The notes beneath the pieces were generated by a model, which ran no database searches, was not told where the DNA came from, and saw nothing but the letters and a program-made list of their open reading frames with translations. DNA of 64,000 bases from JALORV01 sp963702595 (GTDB lineage Bacteria > Pseudomonadota > Gammaproteobacteria > Burkholderiales > Burkholderiaceae_F): assembly GCA_963702595.1 (NCBI GenBank), contig CAVPDC010000018.1, positions 171,173 through 235,172 on the forward strand. Direction: 5' to 3'. The translations under genes were made by a program, and so were the position numbers. Within the stretch, counting starts at the first letter, position 1; each line of letters begins with the position of its first letter. This document shows positions 1 to 8,392 of the stretch, one piece after another.

Positions 1-2
1 CG

Positions 3-998
3 GCTGGTTGTGCATTTATGGGTGATAGTTCGCCACACGGCGGCGTGCTGAGTGTTGCCGCCCAGGCATCACCGGCGAACGCAACGGTGACGAATAACGT
101 AACGGTCAGCCCAGTCAGCATCTCGCTCGGCAGCACGCTCCAGGCCACTGGCAAGGTTACTGACGGGAAAAAACCGTTGGCAGACGCGACTGTCGTACTC
201 CACATGGGTGATGTCAAACTGGCCGACGCAAAAACGAACGCGAACGGCGACTACTCCTTTGACGTTCCTGTCGGGGTGTATTACTTCCCAGCGGCATTGT
301 CGGCCGGTGCGACGATCTACACGGTCGTTGAGCCTCAGAATGCCTCGTTTATAAGCACGCCGAGCGCCGTGACCACGATTACCGTCGATCTGGTGCCATT
401 TTATCTCATTATTGCCATCATCACTGTGGCGATCCTTGTTGGGCTTTATTTGTATGCACGGCGAATGCGCGGAGTGAAGGTATTCGGGGATCTTGGTAAG
501 CGGCGGGCAAAACCTGAAAAGGGGCCAATTCAGCATAAGCAGGCCGAGTTCACCGATGAAGAACCACAAGAAGCAATTGAACCTGCCTTGCCCGCTGAAA
601 GCGCTGCGCTCCCAGTCGATGAGACACCGCAAGATGTGGCGGTACAACCGCCCGAACTGGAGGCGCCAGAAAGCGTTGCTGAAACCGGTGTGCTGAAACA
701 GGCGCACGAGTTTTTTGAGCGGGGTAGTGACAAACAGGCGGTCAATATGCTCTACGATGCGGCAATAATGGACGTCGCAACAACTCACGAGGTCACGATA
801 GCGTCGCACGCAACGCACTGGGAGAAGTATCATACCATTGAAGCTGCTGTGCCGGAAATACAGGAGCCCTTGCTCAAACTGACCACCATTTATGAGCGTG
901 CCAACTATTCTGGCAGAGCGCTCACTGAGGAACAGCGAAATGCGGCCGTCGATGCGTTTCGCGCGATTAAAGCGCACCTCGAAAGCGCAAACACGTAA
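3..998 (+). CDS. Membrane-anchored protein with Ig-like ectodomain and DUF4129-like tail (5' truncated)
   Basis: The frame is open to the window edge, so the start lies upstream. The first visible residues read A-G-C-A-F, which fits the end of a lipoprotein signal (lipobox A-G-C) or another export signal. About 120 residues follow of a carboxypeptidase-regulatory/Ig-like beta domain (LADAKTNANGDYSFDVPVG). There is one strongly hydrophobic helix (FYLIIAIITVAILVGLYLYA), a basic stop-transfer segment, an acidic Pro/Glu-rich linker and a ~95-residue helical domain. The C-terminal pattern L-T-x-I-Y-E-R-A-N-Y-S-G-R-A-L-T-E-E-Q resembles DUF4129, often found behind transglutaminase-like membrane proteins. 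The topology would place the Ig domain outside and the tail in the cytoplasm. The function is unknown. Confidence 0.7.
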   Translation, partial: AGCAFMGDSSPHGGVLSVAAQASPANATVTNNVTVSPVSISLGSTLQATGKVTDGKKPLADATVVLHMGDVKLADAKTNANGDYSFDVPVGVYYFPAALSAGATIYTVVEPQNASFISTPSAVTTITVDLVPFYLIIAIITVAILVGLYLYARRMRGVKVFGDLGKRRAKPEKGPIQHKQAEFTDEEPQEAIEPALPAESAALPVDETPQDVAVQPPELEAPESVAETGVLKQAHEFFERGSDKQAVNMLYDAAIMDVATTHEVTIASHATHWEKYHTIEAAVPEIQEPLLKLTTIYERANYSGRALTEEQRNAAVDAFRAIKAHLESANT

Positions 999-1141
999 AG
1001 ACCCGTCTGGTGGTATTATCGCACTGTTTTTAGATTATTGCACTCACCCGTAGAAAAAGCGGTCAGCGGATTGACTACGTTTTTCACTCGCAGCTATCGA
1101 ATAAGATGGAGACTGCTAAGCTGCGACGGTGAAATCTCGTT

Positions 1142-1699
1142 TTAACGGGCTGTCCGTCGAAGCAGTAGGCCGACTCTCCAAAGTGCGGTGAACTGCGCGA
1201 GGATGGCGACGAGCAATACTGCAGGCTCAACGAGACCGACGATAAGTCCTATGGCGAGGATGATGAGGCGCTCACTTCGCTCAGCGATCCCAACGGTCCA
1301 CGAAATACCCATGCCCTCAGCCTTGGCGCGGACGTAACTAACGAGTAAGGAGCCCATCAAGGCCGCTCCGACGTAGAGCCAGTTGACGCCCGCCACGCCG
1401 AGGCCAAGCAAGACAATGCAGTCGACGTAACGATCTGATATCGAGTCTAAGGTCGCACCAAAGGTCGTTGTGACGTGTCCATTGCGTGCCGCCGCCCCGT
1501 CGAGCATGTCAACGAAGCCTGTCAAGAGGATTAGTACGCCGCCTGCAACGAAGAATCCAAAGGCAAGGACGATGCCTGCAATGACGCCGATCGCAAGGCC
1601 AATGAGGGTCAGCACGTTGGGGGTGAAGCCGTGGTTGACAAGGAAGTTGGCAGGTCTTGAGAGGAGGCGATCAGCGATGCTCTTGAGTTTGCTTAACAC
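1142..1699 (-). CDS. CDP-alcohol phosphatidyltransferase (archaetidylinositol-phosphate synthase type)
   Basis: This 185-aa integral membrane enzyme carries the full CDP-alcohol phosphotransferase signature D67-G68-x2-A71-R72-x8-G81-x3-D85-x3-D89. These residues bind Mg2+ and the CDP moiety. Several hydrophobic helices surround the motif, and the length is normal for the family. In archaea such enzymes transfer archaetidic acid from CDP-archaeol to inositol-1-phosphate (or glycerol phosphate/serine) to make polar lipid headgroups. The exact acceptor cannot be read from sequence. The start is GTG at 1699, chosen because AGGAGA lies 8-10 nt upstream on the minus strand. The gene stands alone between convergent and divergent neighbours. 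Confidence 0.88.
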   Translation of the reverse strand: MLSKLKSIADRLLSRPANFLVNHGFTPNVLTLIGLAIGVIAGIVLAFGFFVAGGVLILLTGFVDMLDGAAARNGHVTTTFGATLDSISDRYVDCIVLLGLGVAGVNWLYVGAALMGSLLVSYVRAKAEGMGISWTVGIAERSERLIILAIGLIVGLVEPAVLLVAILAQFTALWRVGLLLRRTAR

Positions 1700-1821
1700 G
1701 GGTGCGTCTCCTGTAACATAACGGCCTTTTACGAATGGTGTGTTTCCGTAATATAGTTGACGAATCGTGCGGCGCTGGGAATGGACAACGGACGCCCCGG
1801 AGCGGCGAACGCCAGTTTTGG

Positions 1822-1854
1822 TTAGCCTAAAAAATATATATTAGGTTGGCCTAA
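1822..1854 (+). promoter_or_regulatory. TATA box and DtxR-type operator pair upstream of dtxR-feoB
   Basis: Two palindromic half-site pairs flank an A/T stretch: TTAGCCTAA at 1822-1830 and TTAGGTTGGCCTAA at 1841-1854. AAAATATATA (1831-1840) lies between them and looks like the TATA box. The TTAGG...CCTAA arms resemble the known DtxR/IdeR iron-box consensus (TTAGGTTAG...). The regulator starts at 1872, so a repressor bound here would cover the TATA element. This suggests iron-dependent autoregulation and co-control of feoB. Confidence 0.75.
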
Positions 1855-1871
1855 ATATTACATAGAGATCT

Positions 1872-2594
1872 ATGTCGCAGGAATATGAGCTGAGCTCTTC
1901 AGAAGAGGAGTATCTCGAAGCCATTTACACAAAGCAGGAAGGGAAGCCACAAGCCGCTACCACAGGAGAGTTAGCTGCCTGTCTTGGCGTGCGGAACGCG
2001 AGCGTCACCGAGATGCTCAAGAAACTGAGCGAAAAGGGGCTCATCAACTATACGCCCTACCGCGGTGCGACGCTTACCGAGGCCGGATATGAGATCGCGA
2101 CAAAGGTGAAGCGAAAGCACCGGCTGCTCGAGCGCTTTTTGGTGGACATCTGCGGGATCGGCCAACACGAGTCGCATACGCAGGCGTGCGAAATCGAACA
2201 CGTCATCTCGGATGCGGCCATTGACAACCTTTCCGCTCAACTAGGACACCCGTCAACGTGTCCTGGCGGAAGCGCGATACCCGCAAGCGATACAGAGGAC
2301 CAGACCCCGGTTTCGAAGCTGTCTGAGGTTAAGGAAGGGCTGTATACGATACGGTTTTTAACGTCCCCTGACCCGGAGACGATCAGTCGGCTGTGCTCGC
2401 TCGGCCTTATCCCAGGGCTTACCGTGCGCGTCTTACAGACGATCTCGAAGGGCCCGCTTGTCATCGAGATGAAGGATACGCAAATCGCCCTTGGCAGGGA
2501 CGTTGCGGAATCCCTCCTCGTAAGCCCGGAAGAGGTGGGGGAGGGAATAAGACGGAGACGGAGAGGCGCCCCCTCTGGGGCGACCCCGGGCTAG
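1872..2594 (+). CDS. DtxR/MntR-family metal-dependent regulator with C-terminal FeoA domain
   Basis: The 240-aa protein has an N-terminal winged HTH (residues ~8-65: YLEAIYTKQ..., TTGELAACLGVRNASVTEMLKKLSEKG). A DtxR dimerisation and metal-binding segment follows (ERFLVDICGIGQHESHTQACEIEHVISD, with E, H and C ligands). A FeoA/SH3-like domain occupies ~150-222 (SRLCSLGLIPGLTVRVLQ). Such proteins bind Fe2+ or Mn2+ as corepressor. An operator pair resembling the IdeR box lies just upstream and FeoB follows 68 bp downstream on the same strand, so this is inferred to be an iron-responsive repressor of ferrous iron uptake. The leader is very short and no clear Shine-Dalgarno is seen. The C-terminal tail is Arg-rich. 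Confidence 0.9.
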   Translation: MSQEYELSSSEEEYLEAIYTKQEGKPQAATTGELAACLGVRNASVTEMLKKLSEKGLINYTPYRGATLTEAGYEIATKVKRKHRLLERFLVDICGIGQHESHTQACEIEHVISDAAIDNLSAQLGHPSTCPGGSAIPASDTEDQTPVSKLSEVKEGLYTIRFLTSPDPETISRLCSLGLIPGLTVRVLQTISKGPLVIEMKDTQIALGRDVAESLLVSPEEVGEGIRRRRRGAPSGATPG

Positions 2595-2662
2595 CCCGCA
2601 TCTCTGCGAGGGAGACGCAACGTGTCGAACTAAAGGAGCGGAGCTGACAACGTACCACGTCT

Positions 2663-4609
2663 ATGCTTGACACGGCTTTAAAAAAGAACGCACCTAAGAG
2701 GATCGCGCTCATCGGGAACCCCTCAGCGGGCAAAAGTGCGATGTTTAGCCAGATGACGGGCGTTAACGTCATCATCTCTAATATCCCGCAGACAACCGTG
2801 ATGGTGCAGCAGGGGCTTTCGCGCCTTCACGGTCACGACATCATCGTTTACGATCTTCCCGGTGTATATTCCGTCACGTCCGTCACCGAAGACGAAGCGG
2901 CGACCAAGGAGTTCCTCCTCAGCACGCCACTTGATGCGATCATTGATATCGTCGACGCCACACGGCTCGAACGAAACCTCTATCTGACGCTGCAGCTCCT
3001 CGAGCTCGGCCTTCCCGTCATAATCGCCCTCAACCAGGTCGACCTGTTAAGGACGCTCGACCTTGACATCAACGTCGCTGAACTTGAAAGACAGCTTGGC
3101 ACACACGTGGTGCCGACGATCGCTACTCAGGGGGAAGGCGTACACGTGGCGCTCGAAACCGCTTATAATTATACCGAACGGGAACGGGCGCATCGACAGG
3201 TGAGCTATGACGACCACGTCGAACGCGCTTTGGCAGCTATTATCCCGCTGCTCCCCGAGACGACCTTCCCAAAACGGGGCTTTGCAGCACGCCTGCTCGA
3301 AGGCGACACGGATTTTGAATTGCGCGTAGACGCACACACACTCGCACGTGTCAAAGAGCTAAGGGAGGGGGTGGAGCGGGCGCACGGTGAAGACGTCGCC
3401 GTTACCATCGCCCGAGGACGTCACTCAACGGCTGCCCTCATTGCGACGGCGGTGCTGGTCAGGAAAGTGCACAAGCTAACGTTTGCAGAGAAGTTTGGCG
3501 AGGCTGCGACGCGTCCGCGGACGGGATATCCCATGCTCGTCGGCCTTATCGGCGGCATGCTCGCACTTATCTTCTACGTCGGCGGCTATCTGAGTCATCT
3601 GATAACCACGTTCTTTGGCGAGGTCGTCTTCCCACCGCTCTACGGGGTCGTTGACGCGCAGGTCGCCAATCCGTTCATCACGTCCGCTGTGCATTCTACC
3701 TTGCTCGCTTTAGCGGCGGCACTCGCCATCGCCATTCCGTATATCCTTGTCTTCTTCATTTTCCTCGCCGTTCTTGAAGACGTTGGCTACCTCCCGCGTA
3801 TCGCCATGCTTCTTGACCGACAAGCGCACCTCATCGGCGTGCATGGCCAATCGCTCATCCCGCTGCTTTTTGGCTACGGGTGTAGCGTGCCTGCGATTAT
3901 GGCGACGCGTGCGCTTCCGACGAAAAAGGAGCGTATCATTACGACCGTTCTTATTACGCTCGTTCCGTGTTCGGCGCGCACCGCAATAATCCTGGGTGTT
4001 GCGGCGACATATGCGGGAATTCCGTACGCGCTCGCGATCTACCTCATCTCGTTCGTCCTCATCATCGCGTCAGGAAGGCTCCTCCGATCGACCGTCCCGG
4101 GACGGACGCCTGGGCTCGTGCTCGAAATTCCGCTCGTGCGCAGGCCAGAACTCGTCCCCGTTCTCAAAAAGACGTGGCTACGGATGAAGGAGTTCATTTA
4201 CATCGCTGTTCCACTGCTGGTAGTGGGAAGCATCGTGTTCGGATGGTTGGAACTGACCGGCATGAGTCGGTTCATCGAAGCGCCAATGGCGCCCATCACC
4301 GTCGGTATTCTGGGCCTTCCCGCCTTTACGGGCATTTGTCTCATCTACGGGGTGCTGAGAAAGGAGATGGCCATGGAAATGCTCGCCATCGCGTCAGGGA
4401 CGTTCGTGTTTAGCACAGTGATGACCCCCGTTCAAATATTCGTGTTTTGCCTCGTCGTCACGCTCTACGTTCCGTGCCTTGCGACGTTTGGCGTCATCTC
4501 ACGGGAGCTCAACATGCGGTGGGCGGTCGGTATCTCGATCTTCACCATTGTGTTGGCGCTTGTCGGTGGCGGGATAGCATTCCGGGTGCTTACATTCGCA
4601 GGCATGTAA
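2663..4609 (+). CDS. feoB: Ferrous iron transport protein B
   Basis: The 648-aa protein has an N-terminal G domain: G1 GNPSAGKS at 18-25, G3 DLPG at 64-67, and G4 N-x-x-D at 124-127 (NQVD rather than the usual NKxD). A helical linker follows, then a membrane domain from ~residue 285. The two Cys-containing gate motifs are present (YGCSVPAIMATRAL and LVPCSARTAIILG). The length is typical of archaeal FeoB. It imports Fe2+ across the cytoplasmic membrane with nucleotide-dependent gating. It sits directly downstream of the DtxR-FeoA gene, and the FeoA domain is fused to that regulator. An in-frame TGA at 2645-2647 limits the start to ATG 2663. Confidence 0.95.
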   Translation: MLDTALKKNAPKRIALIGNPSAGKSAMFSQMTGVNVIISNIPQTTVMVQQGLSRLHGHDIIVYDLPGVYSVTSVTEDEAATKEFLLSTPLDAIIDIVDATRLERNLYLTLQLLELGLPVIIALNQVDLLRTLDLDINVAELERQLGTHVVPTIATQGEGVHVALETAYNYTERERAHRQVSYDDHVERALAAIIPLLPETTFPKRGFAARLLEGDTDFELRVDAHTLARVKELREGVERAHGEDVAVTIARGRHSTAALIATAVLVRKVHKLTFAEKFGEAATRPRTGYPMLVGLIGGMLALIFYVGGYLSHLITTFFGEVVFPPLYGVVDAQVANPFITSAVHSTLLALAAALAIAIPYILVFFIFLAVLEDVGYLPRIAMLLDRQAHLIGVHGQSLIPLLFGYGCSVPAIMATRALPTKKERIITTVLITLVPCSARTAIILGVAATYAGIPYALAIYLISFVLIIASGRLLRSTVPGRTPGLVLEIPLVRRPELVPVLKKTWLRMKEFIYIAVPLLVVGSIVFGWLELTGMSRFIEAPMAPITVGILGLPAFTGICLIYGVLRKEMAMEMLAIASGTFVFSTVMTPVQIFVFCLVVTLYVPCLATFGVISRELNMRWAVGISIFTIVLALVGGGIAFRVLTFAGM

Positions 4610-4802
4610 AGAGACAGCGATCTGCCCTCCTTTGCAGGATATTCCAAACAGAGCGGCTGCCAGACGCGCTCTATCATGATGAAACGTAAAAGAAGGTTAT
4701 TGAATAGGGAGGGCAACGAGAATAAATGTCTACGGTGGTGACGTGGCACTACCCCGCTGCCCGTGCACGCAAAGCGCGCAGAACGGTTTTTATCCTTCGT
4801 TG

Positions 4803-4810
4803 TTATATAA
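4803..4810 (+). promoter_or_regulatory. TATA-like element for the flavodoxin gene
   Basis: TTATATAA lies in an otherwise mixed stretch ~66-73 nt upstream of the ATG at 4876. This fits an archaeal TATA box with a ~40-nt leader that contains the GAGGGGAAG ribosome binding site. Confidence 0.45.
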
Positions 4811-4875
4811 TTGTTTCGTTCTTCAAGCAAAAGGAGTTTCTTAACGAGGAGACTAAAAAGAGGGGAAGACAAATC

Positions 4876-5328
4876 ATGAAAACGCTGATTATTTGCCAGT
4901 CCTATCACCACGGAAACACGAAAAAAATTGCTGACGCGATGGCGGCAGTTCTGAAAGCAGACGTTGTCAGCCCTCGTGACGTAAAAGCAGAGGAGCTCGA
5001 GCATTATGACCTCATCGGGTTCGGCTCAGGTATTGCATTCGGAAAGCATTATCGGGGGCTAAACAATCTGGTCGACAGGCTTCCCGATCTTCATAAAAAC
5101 GCGTTTATTTTCTCAACAAGGGGTGACAAGAAACTAAGGGGCTACCATCGTGCCTTGAGACGCCAACTGGAGGCTAAGGGATGGGTCATCGTCGGTGAGT
5201 TTTCGTGTCGCGGGTTTGACACGTACGGGCTCACTAAACTGGTTGGCGGGGTTGCTAAAGGAAGGCCAAACGAACAGGACCTGCGTGATGCGGTAGACTT
5301 TGCTCAGTTACTTGAAAAAGCTGAATGA
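4876..5328 (+). CDS. Flavodoxin-like domain protein
   Basis: This is a 150-aa single-domain flavodoxin-fold protein. It has an N-terminal FMN phosphate loop of the form (I)-C-Q-S-Y-H-H-G-N-T-K-K-I-A, a YDLIGFGSGIAFGKHY second loop and an IFSTRG third loop. The size matches short-chain archaeal flavodoxins or flavodoxin domains of FprA-type proteins. The expected role is single-electron transfer, and the partner is unknown. The frame is open 50 codons further upstream, but ATG 4876 is preferred because GGGGAAG lies just upstream and the fold begins there. It follows FeoB on the same strand after a 266-bp gap with its own TATA-like element. A link to iron metabolism is only positional. Confidence 0.85.
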   Translation: MKTLIICQSYHHGNTKKIADAMAAVLKADVVSPRDVKAEELEHYDLIGFGSGIAFGKHYRGLNNLVDRLPDLHKNAFIFSTRGDKKLRGYHRALRRQLEAKGWVIVGEFSCRGFDTYGLTKLVGGVAKGRPNEQDLRDAVDFAQLLEKAE

Positions 5329-5452
5329 GATCAGATCGACGTTGTGCTCGTCGGCAGCGAGGGCGTTGTCATTGCTATGTTTTGTTTGTGGATCGCTTAA
5401 TACCCATTAAAGAATTAACCTGATTACACTTCCCAATTATCCGCGGGCAACT

Positions 5453-5488
5453 GAAAAAAGCGAGGTAAGCGACTTCCTAGCCGCTTAC
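5453..5488 (-). terminator. Stem-loop terminator of the secreted protein gene at 5485-6153
   Basis: GTAAGCG (5465-5471) pairs with CGCTTAC (5482-5488). On the minus strand it is followed by a run of T (A6 at 5454-5459 on the plus strand). The stop codon of the gene lies inside the stem. Confidence 0.6.
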
Positions 5489-6153
5489 TTCGGGAACTGG
5501 AGTGCTAGAGCGTTTATGGTGACTTGACTGAAAGCGAACTCTCGCGCTCCGGGAGTAGGCGCGACAACGGCCGAGGACGCTCCTGCCCACACCTTGCCGA
5601 CGAGTTTTCCATTGACTTCTTGGAAGAAATCGCTCACCGAGCCTTTAAACGTCGCCGTTTTCGTCACGACCTTCGTGTTTGGCTGATCATCGGCGGTCAC
5701 AGAATCTGACCCAAGCACGTGTCCGGTGACCCCCCAATTGGCGGTAGCTATAGTTCCGAAATAGGAATCAGCCTTGATTACGTAGGTCACGGTCATCGTT
5801 ACGACAACCTGGTTTGACGCGATGTCGCTCCAGCTGTAACGGCCTGGGTTGAGAACCCACGACGTGCCAACGTCTGCGGAGTTGGAGCCAAAGCTTCCCG
5901 GCGGCGTCTTCGTCATTGCAACGGCGGTGCCTGCGTAGGAGCGCTCGTAGTGAAATACGTCCTGTGCGTAGCTCTTTACCAAGTGATCCGAGCACATGCT
6001 GCCGAGCCAGATGTACTTCGCTCCCGGCGCGTACGTTATTATTCTAGACGGCGTCTGAGCAGCTGCCTTTGCGGTCGTCGTCACACCAACGGCGCTACAT
6101 ATGGTGAGCGCCATCGTTGCAATCAATAACAATGCTATTAGCTTTCGTTTCAA
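5485..6153 (-). CDS. Secreted protein of unknown function, paralogue family A
   Basis: The protein is about 222 aa. Its N-terminal signal (LKRKLIALLLIATMALTICSAVGVTTTAKAAAQ) has a basic start, a hydrophobic core and an A-x-A-type cleavage region. The mature part is beta-rich and ends in ALQFPK. It resembles the proteins at 6435-7115 and 15485-16156 in layout: a TYAPGA/VAYQEGA strand near the start, a GTSW/GTYWKL segment in the middle, 'FF' before a G/A-rich stretch and a final hydrophobic strand. The start is TTG at 6153, because GGAGGTGA lies 5 nt upstream. A frame extension to 6186 would run through the leader hairpin. It is probably a surface or S-layer-associated protein; no known domain was recognised. 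Confidence 0.7.
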   Translation of the reverse strand: MKRKLIALLLIATMALTICSAVGVTTTAKAAAQTPSRIITYAPGAKYIWLGSMCSDHLVKSYAQDVFHYERSYAGTAVAMTKTPPGSFGSNSADVGTSWVLNPGRYSWSDIASNQVVVTMTVTYVIKADSYFGTIATANWGVTGHVLGSDSVTADDQPNTKVVTKTATFKGSVSDFFQEVNGKLVGKVWAGASSAVVAPTPGAREFAFSQVTINALALQFPK

Positions 6154-6157
6154 GTGT

Positions 6158-6222
6158 TTCACCTCCGTCGTGACGCTATCCGTCACTTGAACCAGACTAA
6201 TAGTCGTTTCCGCGCTATAAGT
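6158..6222 (-). promoter_or_regulatory. Promoter and hairpin leader of family A gene
   Basis: On the minus strand this reads: TATA-like ATACTTATAG (~6212-6222), GGAAACGA, GGTTCAA, a stem-loop GTGACG-GATAG-CGTCAC (6170-6186 on plus), then GGAGGTGA and the TTG start. The same order recurs upstream of the Ig gene at 15181. Confidence 0.6.
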
Positions 6223-6397
6223 ATTGCTTTATTAGACTCCTGTCTCGGTTCGCGGAGGGACGACGTCGGATGAGCGAGATCCACGATCGCGTCATCCTCT
6301 TCCGCGCGTCGCGCGTTTTTAGCAAGGTGGACGCTGACGTAACGTCAGCCGCCACACGATGCGATTCCACCAGATAGAGTAGTGTTCTAATCTGCAC

Positions 6398-6428
6398 AAA
6401 AAAAGATAAAAGGAGCGTACCGCTCCTC
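6398..6428 (-). terminator. Rho-independent-like terminator of 6435-7115
   Basis: AGGAGCG (6411-6417), a 3-nt loop and CGCTCCT (6421-6427) form a perfect 7-bp stem followed on the minus strand by TTTTATCTTTTTTT. A matching terminator follows the paralogue at 15485. Confidence 0.75.
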
Positions 6429-6434
6429 AAGACT

Positions 6435-7115
6435 TCAGCTCGCAGGGAACTCGAGCACGATGCTCGTGCAGATAACAGCTGCTGAGGCTTGTCCTGCTTG
6501 TGGCCCGGGGTAGACGCTCGCGCTCGCGTCAGCGGCGGCAAAGCCAAATATGGTGCCGTCTGAGTTTTGTCCGAAGAAGTTTTCGACGGTGAGCGCGCGT
6601 GTCTCCGTTATCCTCCCTACTTTCTGGTGCACCACGTCATTGCCGTACACCTCAACGTGGAACGGCTGAGATCCTCCGTGAGCGGGATATACCACCCTCG
6701 CGACCGTATCTGACCCTCCTTTCGCGTAGAGAACTGCGTTACAGTTGACGGTCACTTTGCACGGCCGTTGTTTGATAGCGTCCCAGTCACCGGTAAGCTT
6801 CCAGTACGTTCCTACTCGTGCTGCGCTCGTGCCGCACTGTGTCGCCGTCGTTCGTATCGACGTGTACATTGCACCTCCCGTTGCGGCCTCGGTGTGACGC
6901 GGCGTTCCTTGACTCGTTGCGAACGGGACAAAAAACGCCTCGTGAATGTTGTACTGCTTGGGCGTAAAGGTATAGACCGCCCCCTCCTGATACGCCACCG
7001 TGATCGGTGTCGCCGTCATCTGCGCCGCAGCCTTCTGCGTCGTGACCATGCCAGCAGTGCTTAACGCAGAAACGGCCATAACAGCAATGAGAATGAATGC
7101 GAGATGTCTTTTCAT
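6435..7115 (-). CDS. Secreted protein of unknown function, paralogue family A
   Basis: The 226-aa protein has a clear signal peptide (MKRHLAFILIAVMAVSALS...QKAAAQ). The mature domain is beta-rich with no recognised family. Residues ~1-140 are almost identical to the protein at 15485-16156, while the C-terminal third has diverged. The start ATG 7115 has an excellent GGGAGGTGA site 5-7 nt upstream. The leader carries two stem-loops and the stop is followed directly by a perfect stem-plus-T-run terminator, so this is a self-contained unit. TGA is the stop. The likely location is the cell surface; the function is unknown. Confidence 0.75.
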   Translation of the reverse strand: MKRHLAFILIAVMAVSALSTAGMVTTQKAAAQMTATPITVAYQEGAVYTFTPKQYNIHEAFFVPFATSQGTPRHTEAATGGAMYTSIRTTATQCGTSAARVGTYWKLTGDWDAIKQRPCKVTVNCNAVLYAKGGSDTVARVVYPAHGGSQPFHVEVYGNDVVHQKVGRITETRALTVENFFGQNSDGTIFGFAAADASASVYPGPQAGQASAAVICTSIVLEFPAS

Positions 7116-7119
7116 TTAG

Positions 7120-7206
7120 TCACCTCCCTTTTACTTTGGCGGTGCTCAGAGACCGCCGTTTTTTCAATTAGTACGCCTACCCCCTGAAAAGCGTTGCGCT
7201 TTTGGG
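7120..7206 (-). promoter_or_regulatory. Two-hairpin 5' leader of 6435-7115
   Basis: Reading the minus strand, AAAAGCG-CAA-CGCTTTT (7187-7203) comes first, then GGCGGT-ctctgagc-ACCGCC (7138-7157), then GGGAGGTGA and ATG. Both hairpins recur at 16226-16242 and 16179-16198 upstream of the paralogue. Confidence 0.6.
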
Positions 7207-7448
7207 TTTGGCAATATTGCGTCGATTTATCAATTGGACGAATGTGCCTCGGCTTTCCAGAGTTTCAGGGGGGTGCGCCTACGCTCCTGCGGGTAACGAG
7301 AGAACCGTTAAGCAGCCGTTATGGCGCACTTTTCCCCATCGTTCAGCAGAATCACGTCAAAGCAAAAGCAAGCTTCATGCGCTTTGCGTTAATGTGCGCT
7401 CGTGCTTGAGCGAGGCTGCGCGCGAAAAGAGAGGGCAATGGATCAAGG

Positions 7449-7490
7449 AGAATGCAAAAAAAAGGGGGTGGTAAGGGCCACTGCCTTACG
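7449..7490 (-). terminator. Stem-loop terminator behind the 7486-7608 fragment
   Basis: GTAAGG (7471-7476) pairs with CCTTAC (7484-7489). On the minus strand CCACCCCCTTTTTTTT follows. It ends what is now only a gene fragment, evidence that a full gene once lay here. Confidence 0.5.
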
Positions 7491-7608
7491 AACCCCGTAA
7501 CGCGTCCAGTTCGTTCATCAAATCTTGCACCTGCGGATAGACCCCCCCCTGCGCCGCACAGGTGCGGACGAGATCCAAGGAATCCGGCGTGCCGCGGAGC
7601 GCGCACCC
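7486..7608 (-). pseudogene. 3' fragment of a PQQ-propeller protein C-terminal domain
   Basis: Read on the minus strand the fragment ends G-C-A-L-R-G-T-P-D-S-L-D-L-V-R-T-C-A-A-Q, continues with VYPQVQDLMNELDALRGS, and then TAA. It aligns residue by residue with the last ~40 residues of the propeller protein at 9803-11547 (ELRGTPDTTDLVRTCTAQGKLYPQVLNVV). No intact upstream frame was found. A terminator-like hairpin overlaps the end. It is read as the remnant of a second member of that family. Confidence 0.6.
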
Positions 7609-7803
7609 ACTCTTAGGTCACGCGTGAACTGGCCGCAGTGCAGACCGATCTGCTGTGTTAAAACGGGCGTACTGAGGGGAGAATGAACGGGCTGCGCTTC
7701 ACGTTCTGTGCGTATCGCTACTGCTGCGCCCTATGATAGACGAGCGCTCGCGACGCTGGCGACACGAGGCCCCGATGTGCTCGCATGCGTTTAGCACAAC
7801 CGT

Positions 7804-8295
7804 TCACGCTGGAATTGGGGTCACCTGCACGGCAGCGGTGGGCGTCAAAGATATCGTCGTGAAGTCATCGTAGCTGGGGCGGCCCGCACTTATGAGGACC
7901 GTGGCGTTACCTTTTGCGAAAGACACGCTCCACCCGTCTGAGATGTTGTCATCCGTGTCCGACGGACGGTACCCCAACTTGGGCATCTGCGCCTCGTAAA
8001 ACGCTTTAACGCTCGACACGGAATCCTTTGTGTGATAGACCCATCCCGTACTGTAGTTACCAGGACTAATGACCCGGACCGACGGCTGATACCGCGGTAT
8101 CGCCGATGGGTCGGGATCAGACCCGCGACTGTCGTACAAACTAGTAAACTTGTCGGATGGTCCGGCTGACGGTTGCACGCTTGCGGACGCTTGTGGGCTC
8201 GGTGACGTCGTTGACGATGTGCAACCAGCAGCGCACGCGACAAGGATCATCAGGCCACACAAGGCTGCTACGAGGTATTTTGGTGGTGTACCCAT
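7804..8295 (-). CDS. Lipoprotein with short C-terminal domain (family B, intact copy)
   Basis: The 163-aa protein starts at ATG 8295 with AGAGGAG upstream; the frame extends further but without support. Its signal peptide is PPKYLVAALCGLMILVACAAGC, with lipobox A-A-G-C, followed by a Ser/Thr/Pro/Gln-rich spacer typical of archaeal lipoproteins. The ~110-residue domain (SVRVISPGNYSTGWVYHTKDSVSSVKAFYEAQMPKLGYRP...) resembles small beta/alpha domains that read 'fYe.qm.klGy....' in methanogen lipoproteins. It is probably membrane-tethered on the outside. It is downstream of, and co-directional with, the broken Ig gene 8393-9592. The pair is duplicated at 12015-13609. Confidence 0.75.
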   Translation of the reverse strand: MGTPPKYLVAALCGLMILVACAAGCTSSTTSPSPQASASVQPSAGPSDKFTSLYDSRGSDPDPSAIPRYQPSVRVISPGNYSTGWVYHTKDSVSSVKAFYEAQMPKLGYRPSDTDDNISDGWSVSFAKGNATVLISAGRPSYDDFTTISLTPTAAVQVTPIPA

Positions 8296-8392
8296 GCTAA
8301 ACTCCTCTTTGAGACGCTTGAAAGGCGGCCATTCTATTAAAGCCATTTGTTTTGCTCGCTGAGAGCGTTTAACGTCGCTGGGCCGGTTATGC

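Noticed and set aside
69..977. Long antisense frame opposite the DUF4129-like gene
   Set aside because: The plus-strand frame has a recognisable domain order and a membrane helix; the antisense product is Arg/His-rich with no motif or RBS.
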